DNA of 64,000 nt, from positions 931,576-995,575 of the forward strand of contig JYIP02000004.1 of assembly GCA_001051155.2 (NCBI GenBank), in the 5' to 3' direction. The position numbers and the translations under genes were made by a program. Positions 24,654 through 34,989 of this stretch are shown here, in pieces. Within the stretch, counting starts at the first letter, position 1. The number at the start of each line of letters is the position of its first letter. The stretch comes from Chrysoporthe austroafricana. Taxonomy: Eukaryota > Ascomycota > Sordariomycetes > Diaporthales > Cryphonectriaceae. The notes below the pieces were generated by a model. It saw nothing but the letters and a program-made list of their open reading frames with translations. It ran no database searches and was not told the DNA's origin.

Positions 24654-25352
24654 TTAAACGGCACCGGCCTTCTTGCCCTTGCCCTGATGATGGGGCTCAC
24701 GAGCCTCGATCTCCTCGACATCACGAACAGCACCAGCCTTCTTGCCCTTGCCCTGGTGGTGAGGCTCGCGGGTCTCAAGATCCTCCACATCGCGGACGGC
24801 ACCAGCCTTCTTGCCCTTGCCCTGATGATGGGGCTCACGAGCCTCGATCTCCTCGACATCACGAACAGCACCAGCCTTCTTGCCCTTGCCCTGGTGGTGA
24901 GGCTCGCGGGTCTCAAGATCCTCCACATCGCGGACGGCACCAGCCTTCTTGCCCTTACCCTGGTGGTGGGGCTCGCGGGTCTCAAGATCCTCCACGTCAC
25001 GGACAGCGCCGGCCTTCTTGCCCTTGCCCTGGTGGTGGGGCTCACGAGCCTCAATCTCTTCGACGTCGCGGACGGCACCAGCCTTCTTGCCCTTGCCCTG
25101 GTGGTGGGGCTCACGAGCCTCGATCTCCTCGGCGTCGCGGACGGCACCAGCCTTCTTGCCCTTGCCTTGGTGGTGTGGCTCCCGGACGTCCACGCCGACG
25201 GGGACGGCCAGGGCGGGGCCCGCCAGGGCCGCCATCAGGGCGACGCTGCGGCGGGACAGAGCCACGGTACCGGGAGCGCCAAGCTCAAAACCGGTGGCGG
25301 TCGAGGCCGCGAGGCCCGACACGAGCAAGCTGAGGACTGAGGGAGCGTGCAT
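24654..25352 (-). CDS. Secreted repeat protein, candidate Kex2-processed RiPP precursor
   Basis: Single-exon 232-aa protein. Residues 1-21 form a plausible secretion signal (MHAPSVLSLLVSGLAASTATG). A leader of about 35 aa with an RR site and a hydrophobic ALMAALAGPALAVPVGV stretch follows. From residue 57 there are seven complete 23-residue repeats and a final 15-residue partial one. Each begins REPHHQGKGKKAGAVRD and ends VEEIEA or VEDLET (the first has AEEIEA). The KK in GKGKK recurs every 23 residues and could be cut by a Kex2-type protease to free near-identical peptides starting AGAV. This is the layout of fungal KEP proteins and dikaritin precursors. No Tyr, Phe or Trp is present in any repeat, unlike ustiloxin-type cores. 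A UstYa-family gene lies 2.1 kb away. Product identity is unknown. Confidence 0.75.
   Translation of the reverse strand: MHAPSVLSLLVSGLAASTATGFELGAPGTVALSRRSVALMAALAGPALAVPVGVDVREPHHQGKGKKAGAVRDAEEIEAREPHHQGKGKKAGAVRDVEEIEAREPHHQGKGKKAGAVRDVEDLETREPHHQGKGKKAGAVRDVEDLETREPHHQGKGKKAGAVRDVEEIEAREPHHQGKGKKAGAVRDVEDLETREPHHQGKGKKAGAVRDVEEIEAREPHHQGKGKKAGAV
24657..25184 (-). repeat. 69-bp tandem coding repeat, 7.65 copies
   Basis: In-frame tandem array encoding the 23-residue units. Units differ mainly at synonymous sites and fall in two classes, EEIEA and EDLET (the first unit has AEEIEA). On top of this, a 138-bp two-unit block at 24668-24805 recurs apparently without change at 24806-24943, showing recent expansion. 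Confidence 0.9.
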
Positions 25353-27492
25353 GTTGTCTGGTCTTTTTTTGAAAGTATAAAAGAATGCACTAGCTTGGAA
25401 TAGGTAATTGCTGGCCGGCCAGCTGAAGTGAATGAGTGAATTAGGTGGAGACGAAGGGAAAAGTGCTCAGCTGATTAGGGACGGAGGGTGGCGTGAGCAC
25501 GTTTGAGGGATGAGAGGGTTTTCACCTTCTTATACGATATTTGCTCTCTCCTCGCACAATATAGTTCGAGACGGCTCCCCCCTGACGATGTCGACATGCC
25601 CGGGGGCGCACTGCAAATAGCCACGGCTAGTCACTGCCATGCGAGACGGAGGTGAGGGCGAATGCCATGGGAGCGTGTTGGGGGTCGGGCACAAGTTGGG
25701 ACGAGAGACAGTGGTCAAGACTGATCGACGAGAGATCCTCGTCTGAGAGTCCGTCTCATGGCCCTCGTGTGGATCTGTTCACCGCGTGCGGTCTTTGGAC
25801 CAAGGTTCACGGCGAGCGCATGCTCGTGACAGGACGAAGCTGAGACTGAGCCTAAGACGGGCGGGACGAGACGATCCACCTGTGAGACTAGAGTTTGGGA
25901 CAGTCTCGTAAAGCCCAGGACCGCCAGGACCAGCAGCGCTGCCGGGATAGGCTGTAAGCAGATCCCTGGAGACCAAGTCCGAAGGGAGAAGAGGCTCATC
26001 CAGACGTTCGGCACCGGCGATCTACCCCATATGCCATGGCCGGCAGTTCTGGGAGGCCTTCCGCCCCTGATCTCACAGTTCCGATCAGTAACGTGGATCC
26101 GTGCCCGGGGAGACCGAGGGTCGTAACCTTAAAACTTTAAGTTGGTTGTCAAGATCCCTCGAGACCAGACGGTCTTGATAGTTGGTACGGCTGGTACGGC
26201 TGGTACGGCTCGTACGATTAGCACGGCTGGCACGGCTGAGGCTGTCCTTTGATGTCTTCACAGCGCCAAGTCGAGGAGCGACCAAATGCCTCCCGCAAAT
26301 CAACCGAAGACGTTCATCGATCATTGCCAGATCGACTATGATTTACGATGGCAGCACATCGCGCAGATCAGGATTCGTCGAGCGCCCATGAGCCTGCAAG
26401 GCTGGGCGCACATGGGCGGACGTCGCTGGGCTGGGATGAGGCTGAGAGGCGCTGAAACTGGATTTGGCTTGGCGCAGTGTCGCTTTTGAGACAAGTCGCT
26501 AGCGACGAGGCCGCCTCAGTCCAATGCTGCGGCGACACCTGGGGCCCCTTGGATGGTGTCTCATTGGTTTTGGAGCTGTTGAAAACTGGGGCCATGCGAG
26601 CCCTGTGAGCATCTACCGCGTAGCAGGGGCGCTATTCCTGGTTCGCCAAGATGAAACACCATGGGCTCTCATCCCCATCGCTTAAGTTCGTGATATACTC
26701 CTCGCTCTCGACTTAACCGAGACGTTGCAATGGGGGCGGCAATGCCGCACGCAACATACTCAACCACAAGGCCGAGTGCTCTTGAGGGAGCAGCGGCATG
26801 CATCTACATTAGTAGAATATGACAAGCCATCATCATGAAGGAAGATCCAGCGACCCAGCGTGGACTCCTGCGAAGAACCGCCGACGCCAAGCGGCCGTGT
26901 TCAAGAGGCTGCCTCCTGGATTCCACCTCGCCCCGTCGCGTTTCTTCAAACACACCCTGGCCTTGCGCTGTGTCTCAAGTCGCTTTTGCTTCCATCGTCA
27001 GACGTCTCGTACCTAGGAGCGAGTCACCGCGCGTTTGGGCAGACGCCGGGCTCTCCTCTGCTCTTCATCCTGCCATCCTCTCCCTCTCCCTTCCTCCCTC
27101 TCCCCTATATGCGTTACGTAAAAGCTGTTTCTTGGCAACCCGTGGATCATCGCTCCTCTCAGACTCTGGAACTCGTGCGCCGCGATCTTCTGGCACTGGG
27201 AAGATCCCTCAGATCGCAAAAGCTTGGCTCAGTTGATCTGACCTGAGACGATTCTACGAGGCAGCGCGGGCCGCGAAACACGAACCCCGGCGCGAAGTGC
27301 TCGAGCGCTGCTCTGTCTTCTGTCTACCCTCTGGTGCTCGCATCTCTCCTGGGTCGAGGGCATCGCTGCCACGCCTTTCGTTCTCTCTAGCTTGCTTTTT
27401 ATTCTGCTCATTGCACCTGGCGTGTATTTTCATCTGTACAGTCTGTGACTTCAACTACACACCCCCCCCCGTCTTCTAATACCACCGCCATC
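25353..27492. other. Divergent intergenic region of the candidate RiPP locus
   Basis: 2.1 kb between the divergent precursor and UstYa genes, so it probably contains both promoters. It holds a short GGTACGGCT-type minisatellite at 26181-26240. No further gene is supported. Confidence 0.5.
26181..26240. repeat. Short 9-10 bp minisatellite
   Basis: About six imperfect copies of a (G)GTACGGCT / GCACGGCTG unit in the intergenic DNA. Apparent ORFs across it read as Arg-Thr-Ser repeats and are not genes. Confidence 0.7.
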
Positions 27493-28514
27493 ATGCCCAG
27501 TAAAGTCTACCGTGCCGTCGCCGCCGACGAGGAGCAGAGCCGGAGCAGCTCAGACACCATCTACGAGAAGGAGACGCTGCGGGTGAGGTTTCAAGACGAC
27601 GAGTTCGAGCGGGATTTCAGGACAAGGACGCTGGACTTCCTCTCCAGGAACTGGCCCTGGATCGCACACACAGTGCTGCTGTCGATATCGCTGATCCTCT
27701 TCACAATTTCCTTCTGCCAACGGACGGCGAGGGTATCGGATCTGACAGTCACAGAGCAATATTCGTCATACTGTATGCCGGAACCCTCTCTATTTCTCTC
27801 TTGGATAGTCCATGGCTGACAATCGCAGCACCGGTGGCACCCATCGTGAAGTATGAGACTGTACGATATAACCTCACGCCTCTGGTGGAGGGGCCCTTTG
27901 TCGGCTTCGGCCCCAAGGTGGATGAGGCATGGGACTCCATTGCCAACGACAGTATGTTGCTCCCATGGCCAGAAAAAAAAAGAAGAAAAAAAATACTGAC
28001 TAGGTGGCATAGTGGGCGATCAGATGATCTCCGAACAGGAGCTGGACAGGCTCGGCCTCCCGAGGAACTCGCTGAAGGTCAAGGACCCGGCCACAGGCAA
28101 GGTTGGCTACCGCGCTGCGGTCGAGGTCTTCCACCAGCTGCACTGCCTCAACCTCCTGCGGCAGTACATCTACAAGGACTACTACATCAACATCTACAGC
28201 GACATCCAGGAGGAGGAGGAGGGCCTGAAGGGCCACGTCGGTAAGTCGAACCCCCCCCCCCATTCCCGTCAGGCGCGAGGCCCCATCCCGCTAACCGTGG
28301 ACGCGCCGCCCCAGACCACTGCCTCGAGGCGCTCCGGATCAACCTCATGTGCACGGCGGACATTGGCATCTTCACGTTCCGGGAATACCCGGAGTATGGG
28401 TTCGAGAAGGACGACTTCTGGCCCGACTTCAGCACGCTGCACACGTGCAGGAACTTCGACGCGATCCACCAGTGGGCCATCGACCACACCGTCTCGTGGA
28501 CGCACGACGTGTGA
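27493..28514 (+). CDS. UstYa-family (DUF3328) oxidase/cyclase, 4 exons
   Basis: UstYa-type proteins install oxidative cyclisations in fungal RiPPs (ustiloxin, phomopsin, asperipin, victorin). Exons 27493-27772, 27829-27951, 28013-28240 and 28315-28514 sum to 831 nt, 276 aa, typical for the family. A cytoplasmic N-terminus of about 55 residues is followed by one TM segment (IAHTVLLSISLILFTISFC). The lumenal part contains VKYETVRYN, FGPKVDEAWDSI and GDQMISEQELDRLGLP. It then carries both defining HxxHC motifs, HQLHC in exon 3 and HVDHC across the exon 3/4 junction. It ends HTCRNFDAIHQWAIDHTV. The start at 27493 is chosen because it begins MPSKVYRAV; an in-frame ATG at 27445 is less likely. It is intact and divergently placed beside the repeat precursor, so joint function is inferred. 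Confidence 0.92.
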
Positions 28515-29304
28515 GGCGGGCCACGCATCCCGTGATAGGACCGTAGCCAATGCACACAGTTTCTTGCACTCCCTCCGGGAGCCTCAGCCCCGTTGCCATC
28601 ACCACCGGCCTCGCGCAGCCTTTGTTGTCGTGCTTATTGGAGCATTTCTAAGCCGCTCATGGTGTGGGTCATCCACGTCACGCCTCCCATGCAGGCGGTC
28701 GTCCACCGCGCGTAGTGCGCTATGGGGGGGTCTCTGGGCCTTCAGAGCGTTGCAAGAGGTGGCTTGACCAGGGAGGAAGCCCACAGGCTGTGGCACTCCA
28801 GGCATGGGGTCAATCCATCATGGTGTATCGTGGCACGGGACGTTGCAATATATGCATTCGCACGTCGATGCTGTTTAATTAGAGGAAGCCCGCTGGCCTG
28901 AACCCGTCAAGGCTTCTCCCCTAGAAAACTTGAATAATAGCGGCCGGACCAGTCGCGCCTATCCCGTTACTTCAATGAGGCGATATCATGGAACAAAAAT
29001 AAATTGTGTCAAGCTAATACCTCCCCTTCTGGGGATCAATAAATATGTCTATGTGTCTGTGGGATACCTACACCATCCGTATTTTTGTGACGCCCGAGCG
29101 CCTCAGCCTCTCTCAGCGTGTATGTATATCAGCCTGCCCACAGGCTTCTCTAGCACATACGACCATAACTACGAGAAAACACGCGATCCCGTCCGCTCTC
29201 GCCTAGTTAAGCTCGTGAGTGGCCGACTAGTAGTTAGGTCGGTGACGACTAGCGAATCCCCGCTGTTGTATGTTTTTACTGTTTTTGGACATGTCTCTCT
29301 CTCT

Positions 29305-29306
<2 letters not shown>

Positions 29307-29369
<63 letters not shown>

Positions 29370-29482
29370 CCCCTCCTCTCCTCCCCCCCCCTCCCCCCTT
29401 TTCCCCCCCCCGCGGNGCAGAAAGCAGACAAGAGAGAGAGCGAAGAACAAAAGGGAAAAAAAAAAAAAAAAAAAAAAAAGGA
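29307..29482. repeat. Long poly-T, poly-C and poly-A runs with an N
   Basis: About 60 T, then alternating C/T runs, an ambiguous base at 29415, then a GA-rich stretch and about 23 A. Such runs usually mark sequencing or assembly difficulty. Confidence 0.8.
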
Positions 29483-29681
29483 GAGGAGACAACAAAAAAG
29501 CTCGACCAAAGGGCAGCCTCAGGGCGAGGAGGCCCTGGCACGAGCCGACGTCGGCTGCGGATTGCGGGTCCCGGGTTTTGGGTGTTTTTTTTTTTTTGGG
29601 GGATGGCTCCCTCCCTTTTTTTTTTTTTTTTTTTTTTTTTTTCCCTTTTGTTCTTCGCTCTCTCTCTTGTCAGCTTTCTGC
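29417..29681. repeat. Imperfect inverted repeat, arms about 60 bp
   Basis: The left arm begins GCAGAAAGCAGACAAGAG near 29417 and runs through GAAGAACAAAAGGG into an A-run. The right arm (about 29620-29681) is its reverse complement with one mismatch seen (AGCAG versus AGCTG). An outer 18-bp pair (29525-29542 and 29907-29924) is also inverted. Confidence 0.8.
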
Positions 29682-30638
29682 CCGAGCCTCTCTCCCCAGC
29701 GCTCCTAACCTTGACCGCCCGCGTGTGTGAGGAGGCGACGCTGTACCTAGGCGAGATGGCCTCTCCACGCGAGGGCGCCTGTGGCGGGCGTTAACCCGCG
29801 GGCAGCAGGCGGCAGGGTCCGCGCTGGCGGCCCTAGGTCGAAGTGACCGCTCTCACACGCGGTGGGTCCTGGGGACTGCGCTCGCGAACCGCAGACGACG
29901 ACGTCCCGTGCCAGGGCCTCCTCGCGCAGAGGCTGACCTGTGCTCGAGCACATACGACAGCTCCTCGGCGGGGAAGTCAATGAAAGCATGCAGACGGTCC
30001 AGCATCCGGACGGACCGTTCTGGCTCCGGCTGGAAAGGTGGAGCGGGTGGTCGTCAACGTGGTAACCTCATCCCGTCGCGCCCATGGGCCCCTGAGTGGC
30101 ACGAAGTGGCTCAGGCGGCGATGTCGGAGTCCGCCCCCCAGATCCGCATGGCAGTGTCGTCATGCTATATCTGATCCTATTCCCTCTCGGACTTGCTCCT
30201 CGGTCGTCGGCCAACCTGGTGCATTTCGTCGGCGCGAGCTGGGGGTGGGCGCGCCTGGCCGGGCAGAATTGTGCCTCCTCGAAGGGCGATCCGGCCAGGC
30301 CGGTGGGAGGAGTCCATAGTACTACTTTGCTAAGTACTAGCACCGGGCCCAGGAACTTGGGTTCGAACTGGATTGGCGGGCTGGGGACCACAATTTTTTT
30401 ATCAGATCTATGCATCCTGCCGTGCCTGCCCTTGTCGCTCTGAAGATCGACGACATGCTCGGCGTGCGCAGGTAAACATGCTAGGCAAGGACAATGAAGA
30501 TATTGGCTGAAGTGAAAATTTGCTAGAGTCTAACCCGCGCCCTGCGTCGTCAACCAACCTGCCACGCCACAGGAGACACCGCTCACCCGGTATGCCCCGT
30601 GCAGGCCTCACCGGAAGCTACGCGAGTGTTGCCGTGGC

Positions 30639-31796
30639 CTACCGGGCTGGTGGTGGCTCCGGCTGCGTGTCTTCGGCCGCCTCCTGTATCCCCTCCAGCA
30701 CTTGTTGCAGCGCCGTGGCGTATTGTCGTAGAAGCTTCGCTCCCTTGGGCGAACGCTGAAAGGTCTGCCGTGATTCGGGCTTTTCGGCATGTCTCTTCAT
30801 TGTGGCAATTTGACCCTCGACATGTGCCACAGCCTTATCTATCTTCCTAAGTAGTTCTTCGAGATTTTTTTGTTGCCGGGTGGCATCCATCAGCGGCTGG
30901 TGGCTCTTGTCGTTACCTAGCTCGATATTCTGGCGAATAAAGCGGTCCATTACTCGAAAGTGTTTCTTCAGGTCCACAATGAGCTTTAATAGGTCCTTTA
31001 TTTGATAGTGGAATATGGAGCCGCTCTTTGCGTTGAATTGCAAGAAGTATAGCCACTTGTCGTAAACTTCGTTGTAAGCTGTTATTGAGCTATTCTTATT
31101 CCCTAATATGGATTGAAGGTAAGAAGTGGGGACCTCATCGAGCGCTCCCACCAAAAATCTACATTTCATTTCGTATAGCTTGATAAAATTTGGTGCTCCA
31201 GCGACAGCGTCCTTCAGTTTCAGAGCTATTCGGGGAGCAAGTTCTTTGAACTGATCCTGAGCATGCAGAAAAGATTCGTAATCGGGCAGCTTTGAAATTT
31301 CGGCTACATGTTCTGTGTTCTCTATGCTGGAAAGCGACCGTAAGAGAGAACCTGACTGGTTCGATACTTGCGTCGGGGATTGATATATCAGTTCCAGAGA
31401 GCTTTCCAACTTGGAATCTATGCTCGGGTTAAGAGAATTAGTGAAAGTAGGAAGCTGGCTGGAAGTAGAGGGCTTGCTGGAAGTAGAGGGCTTGCTGGAA
31501 GTAGAGGGCTGGCTGGAAGTAGAGGGCTTGCTGGAAGTAGAGGGCTTGCTGGAAGTAGGAAGCTGGCTAGAAGTAGGAGGCTGGCTGGAAGTAGGAAGCT
31601 GGCTGGAAGTAGGAAGCTGGCTGGAAGTAAAAAGCTGGCTGAAAGTAAGTCTGACGAGAGGAAAGCAGGCCAGAACGACGGCGAAGAGCAACAGGCCAGA
31701 CGAGATCATCCTCAAGGGATTCCTCCGAACCTGTGATCTGCGCCGTCGCTGCCGGCTTGCAGAGGTTTTGTCTATACCGTGAACGTCGCGGTCCAT
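30639..31796 (-). CDS. Hypothetical single-TM protein with hexapeptide repeat
   Basis: Unrecognised 385-aa single-exon protein. A basic N-terminus (RQRRRRSQVRRNPLR) precedes one membrane segment at about residues 30-52 (MISSGLLLFAVVLACFPLV), consistent with a type II or signal-anchor topology. Residues 57-116 are ten tandem six-residue units of the form TSSQLP/TSSKPS, likely an extended, O-glycosylated stalk. The remaining 270 residues are predicted helical with coiled-coil character (DQFKELAPRIALKLKDAV, KNLEELLRKIDKAVAHVEGQIATMKRH). It ends in Pro-rich EPPPAR. The open frame extends upstream to 31865 but without an ATG, so 31796 is used. It lies 2.1 kb from the UstYa gene; no functional link is evident. 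Confidence 0.65.
   Translation of the reverse strand: MDRDVHGIDKTSASRQRRRRSQVRRNPLRMISSGLLLFAVVLACFPLVRLTFSQLFTSSQLPTSSQLPTSSQPPTSSQLPTSSKPSTSSKPSTSSQPSTSSKPSTSSKPSTSSQLPTFTNSLNPSIDSKLESSLELIYQSPTQVSNQSGSLLRSLSSIENTEHVAEISKLPDYESFLHAQDQFKELAPRIALKLKDAVAGAPNFIKLYEMKCRFLVGALDEVPTSYLQSILGNKNSSITAYNEVYDKWLYFLQFNAKSGSIFHYQIKDLLKLIVDLKKHFRVMDRFIRQNIELGNDKSHQPLMDATRQQKNLEELLRKIDKAVAHVEGQIATMKRHAEKPESRQTFQRSPKGAKLLRQYATALQQVLEGIQEAAEDTQPEPPPAR
31449..31628 (-). repeat. 18-bp coding minisatellite, 10 copies
   Basis: Encodes the TSSQLP/TSSKPS/TSSQPS units of the preceding protein. The variant units are interleaved, which suggests slippage or unequal exchange; copy number is likely variable among strains. 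Confidence 0.85.
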
Positions 31797-33873
31797 TCTT
31801 GCAGATTGCCCAGATTCCGGCCCGACAAGCTCGTCTCGGGTTCTGATGAGGTGAAGGATGTGCACGATGGGACGGAGGACGCTGGAGAGAAGAGAGGAAG
31901 GAAGAAAGCTAAGGTGGTGGACGCGTACTTGCGCGTGGGTACAGTATAGGCGAGATAGTAGTAGTCTGGCTTGTGCTGTCGTGATGTTGAGCCTGTGACT
32001 AGACTAACGAGAGCCGGGTCCGGCGCATCCGCCCATAGTTATAACAGGATCGCAATGAAGAAGAGGAGACGAGAAGGCCTGGGCGAATAGCACACTAGGA
32101 GCGCTTGGAACAGCGAGAACAAGGAGAGGCTGTGCAGACGGGACAGACTGGGACTGTGGAAGCGGGCGAGATTCCCAATATAGGATCTGGATGAGAGCCA
32201 CGCCTCCAACGACAAAGCAGACGACCCGCGACTGGCACTGGCACTGGCACTGGCACTGGCACTGACACGTACGGCTGTACCATGTAAGGGCCGGCAGAGG
32301 AGGGCATACTACCGCCGGCGACCCGCCCATGGCTATAACAGGATCGCAACAAAGAAGACGAGACAAGAAGGCGAGGACAAGGAGGCGGCAAAATTTCCAA
32401 TATAGACTCTGGATGAAGCGACGCCTCCACCAGCAAAGCACTGACAGGTTCCTGGAGGAGGGTATACTACCGCCGGCGACCTGCACGTGTGACTGGCAGA
32501 GCCCAGAGGCGGTGACGATGGGCCGTGCCTTAGCTCGCTGGCCCAGGACGGATCCGAGTGCCAGACCCTCAGGCCACTTTCAGGTGCTGGGTAGCCCAGC
32601 TTCCGGCGCGGCGTCGAACTTATTCCCACGCCAATTTCCCGCCGCCCATCCAAGCCATCCAAGCCATGCCACCCACCCGAGGCCCTCTTCCTTCGACCGG
32701 ACCGGCGGCGAAGCGGCCCCCGGGGTCTGGGGTGCTGGGACGAATCAGGTCGCTGGCGCGCTCCACCCGTCGTGCAATCGCCGTGGTGGGTTGCACGACT
32801 TGACAGCAGACCGGCGCGCAGGTGGTGCATTCTGGCGTCGATCGTACGGTTGCGCACACCGGCGGGGCAGGGGGACGGGCAGCAGGGGGACCTGTGCGCT
32901 GGCAGCTGGCTGGTTGTTTATTGTGTTATTGAAGCGACTCAACAAAGCAGAGAGAGAGCGCCGCATGGCAGACCACATTGGGTAGTAATTATACATAGTA
33001 TGTACCATGTAGGTGCTAAGTAGGTGACGTCCCGTCGGGGGTCTCACCCTGCTCCGCCCTGCCCCTTTCCTAGCGTGCATAGTGCGTCTGTAGTGAGGTG
33101 TGTGGGTGTGTGGGTTGGTGACAGCCTCTGCGGCCTCGTCCCTGGAGGTTTCTGTTGGGCGGGCTGGAGCTCTCACCTGCGCCGCTCGAGCCCTGTGAAG
33201 CCCTGGGCTGCCACCGACATGGTACCTACCATGGTACTGTAGCGCCTACTGTGCCTGATGTCACTGTTACATGCTATGGTGCTCAGCAGGGCGCTGGGTG
33301 CGGGCTACGACCGCAGCAGTACGGAGCTTGGGCCACGGCGTCTACCGCCTATCTTATCGATCTCTGATCCAAGAAGGGACGATAAAGGAAAAAAAAAAAG
33401 GCAAAAAAAAAAAAGAGAAAGCCCGACAAGAAAAATTTCGCGAAATTGCGCATCATACCACGCTTACTCCTTGCGCCCTCCCCCCTCCCCCCAGCAGGCC
33501 CCCCTTCCACTCGCTTCCCCGCGATATACCCTCGATGTCCCGCTCGGGTCGGGAACTGCCCATCCTCCGTCACGCCAGTCCGGTTGAATCGAGTCGACTT
33601 GTTGCGTGTGGCAACGTGGGCCCCGGTGGATCCGTTCTGTGGTAGGGCGGTGGGGCGTGCGTCGCTCGACATCTTTTCTAGAAGACGGCATCCGCTTCTC
33701 GAGAGCCCACATCGCACCTTCGATTCTCGACTTCTCCCCAGCACGCCTCCCTCCCCGACCTCCCCGCGACCTCATCACCACCGCCGCGCCCGCCCTCGGT
33801 CGACGACAACAACAACGGGCCAGGGCCAGCCTCCAGCCCACCTCACCTTCATCCTGCCCTCCCGCCGCCCACC
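31797..33873. other. Intergenic region with a diverged duplication
   Basis: 2 kb upstream of both the TM-repeat gene and ERG3. It carries a diverged direct duplication and an ACTGGC hexamer array. Pyrimidine-rich sequence near 33,700-33,860 precedes the ERG3 start. No gene is supported. Confidence 0.5.
32025..32480. repeat. Imperfect direct duplication and (ACTGGC)n array
   Basis: Segments around 32028-32225 and 32325-32455 share blocks in the same order: CGCCCAT..TATAACAGGATCGCAA, CCAATATAG..CTCTGGATGA-type, and ACGCCTCCA. A GGCATACTACCGCCGGCGACC block is also present twice (about 32300 and 32460). Five perfect and one imperfect ACTGGC hexamers sit between at 32231-32266. The ORFs here are spurious. 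Confidence 0.7.
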
Positions 33874-34989
33874 ATGGATGTCGTGCTCGAGGTCCTCGAC
33901 ACCTTTGGTGTCGACTATCTCTATGCCACCCTCTACCCGGCGCGTCCGGCCTCCTACAGCTTCGAGAACCCGCCCGCCAACCAGACCATCGAGCCGCAGG
34001 TCTTCTCGACATGGACCTACAAGCCGGCCACCAACTACTTCTCCCTGGAGCCCTCGAAGTACGCCTACATGAGCGCGTGGCCCCGCGATAACATCTACCG
34101 CCAAGCCTTGTCGCTGTTCCTGGTTGTCTGGTAAGCCCTCCGCGCCGACGCGTTCCCCCGAGACAGGATCCACGGACGATCCCGCTGACATGACTGCAGG
34201 ATCTTTGGCTTCCTCCTGTACTTCGCCTTCGCCTCCCTGTCCTATGTCTTCGTCTTCGACAAGAAGACCATGGAGCACCCCAAGTACCTCCGCAACCAGA
34301 TCGTCCTCGAGATCAAGCAGACCGTGGCCTCCCTCCCGGGCATGTCCATTTGCACGATGCTGATGATGCTCCTGGAGCTGCGTGGCTACTCCAAGCTGTA
34401 CGACCAGTTCGAGGACGCCCCCTTCGCCGCCTACAACTGGATCCAGTACCCCTTCTTCATCATGTTCACCGACTTCTGCATCTACTGGATCCACCGCTGG
34501 CTGCACCACCCGCTCATCTACAAGCGCCTTCACAAGCCGCACCACAAGTGGATCATGCCGACGCCCTTCGCCTCCCACGCCTTCCACCCCCTCGACGGCT
34601 TCGCCCAGTCCCTGCCCTACCACATCTTCCCCCTGCTCTTCCCCCTGCAGAAGGCCGCCTACCTCCTGCTGTTCGTCATCGTCAACATCTGGACCATCCT
34701 CATCCACGACGGCGAGTTCGTCTCCGACAACCCCGTCATCAACGGCGCCGCCTGCCACAGCATCCACCACCTGGCCTTCAACTACAACTACGGCCAGTAC
34801 ACCACCCTCTGGGACAGGCTGGGCGGCAGCTACCGCAAGCCTGACCGCGCCATGTTCGACAAGGAGAAGAACATGTCCAAGGAGCAGTGGGAGAAGCAGA
34901 GCAGGGAGATGGAGAAGATGGTCAAGATCGTCGAGGGCAAGGACGACAGGTCCTACGACCCCAAGCCCGAGAACAAGAAGACGAGGTAG
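33874..34989 (+). CDS. ERG3: C-5 sterol desaturase Erg3, 2 exons
   Basis: Endoplasmic-reticulum di-iron enzyme that introduces the C5-C6 double bond in ergosterol synthesis. Exons 33874-34130 and 34200-34989 join at W|IFGF across a 69-nt intron, 1047 nt, 348 aa. The fatty-acid-hydroxylase histidine boxes are present: HRWLHH, HKPHH with the HAFHP segment after it, and HSIHH. Several hydrophobic helices flank them, including [16 protein letters not shown] and [14 protein letters not shown]. The charged C-terminus ends ENKKTR. The start lies in CCACCATGG. All expected catalytic histidines are intact. Confidence 0.95.

Larger units (their letters stand above)
28515..30638. other. Intergenic region with homopolymers and inverted repeats
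   Basis: 2.1 kb without a supportable gene. It contains a T-run of about 60, C-runs, one N and nested inverted repeats. ORFs across the region are poly-Phe or poly-Lys artefacts. Confidence 0.6.

Noticed and set aside
24579..25380. Long plus-strand ORFs over the repeat array (Leu-rich or Trp-rich repeats)
   Set aside because: They are shadows. The 69-bp period keeps several frames open, but only the minus frame has an ATG with a signal peptide and regularly spaced dibasic sites.
28930..29794. ORFs with poly-Phe or poly-Lys near 29.3 kb
   Set aside because: Products of T/A homopolymers and an ambiguous base.
32004..32486. ORF with CQCQCQ repeat
   Set aside because: Simply the ACTGGC hexamer array translated; no other coding signal.
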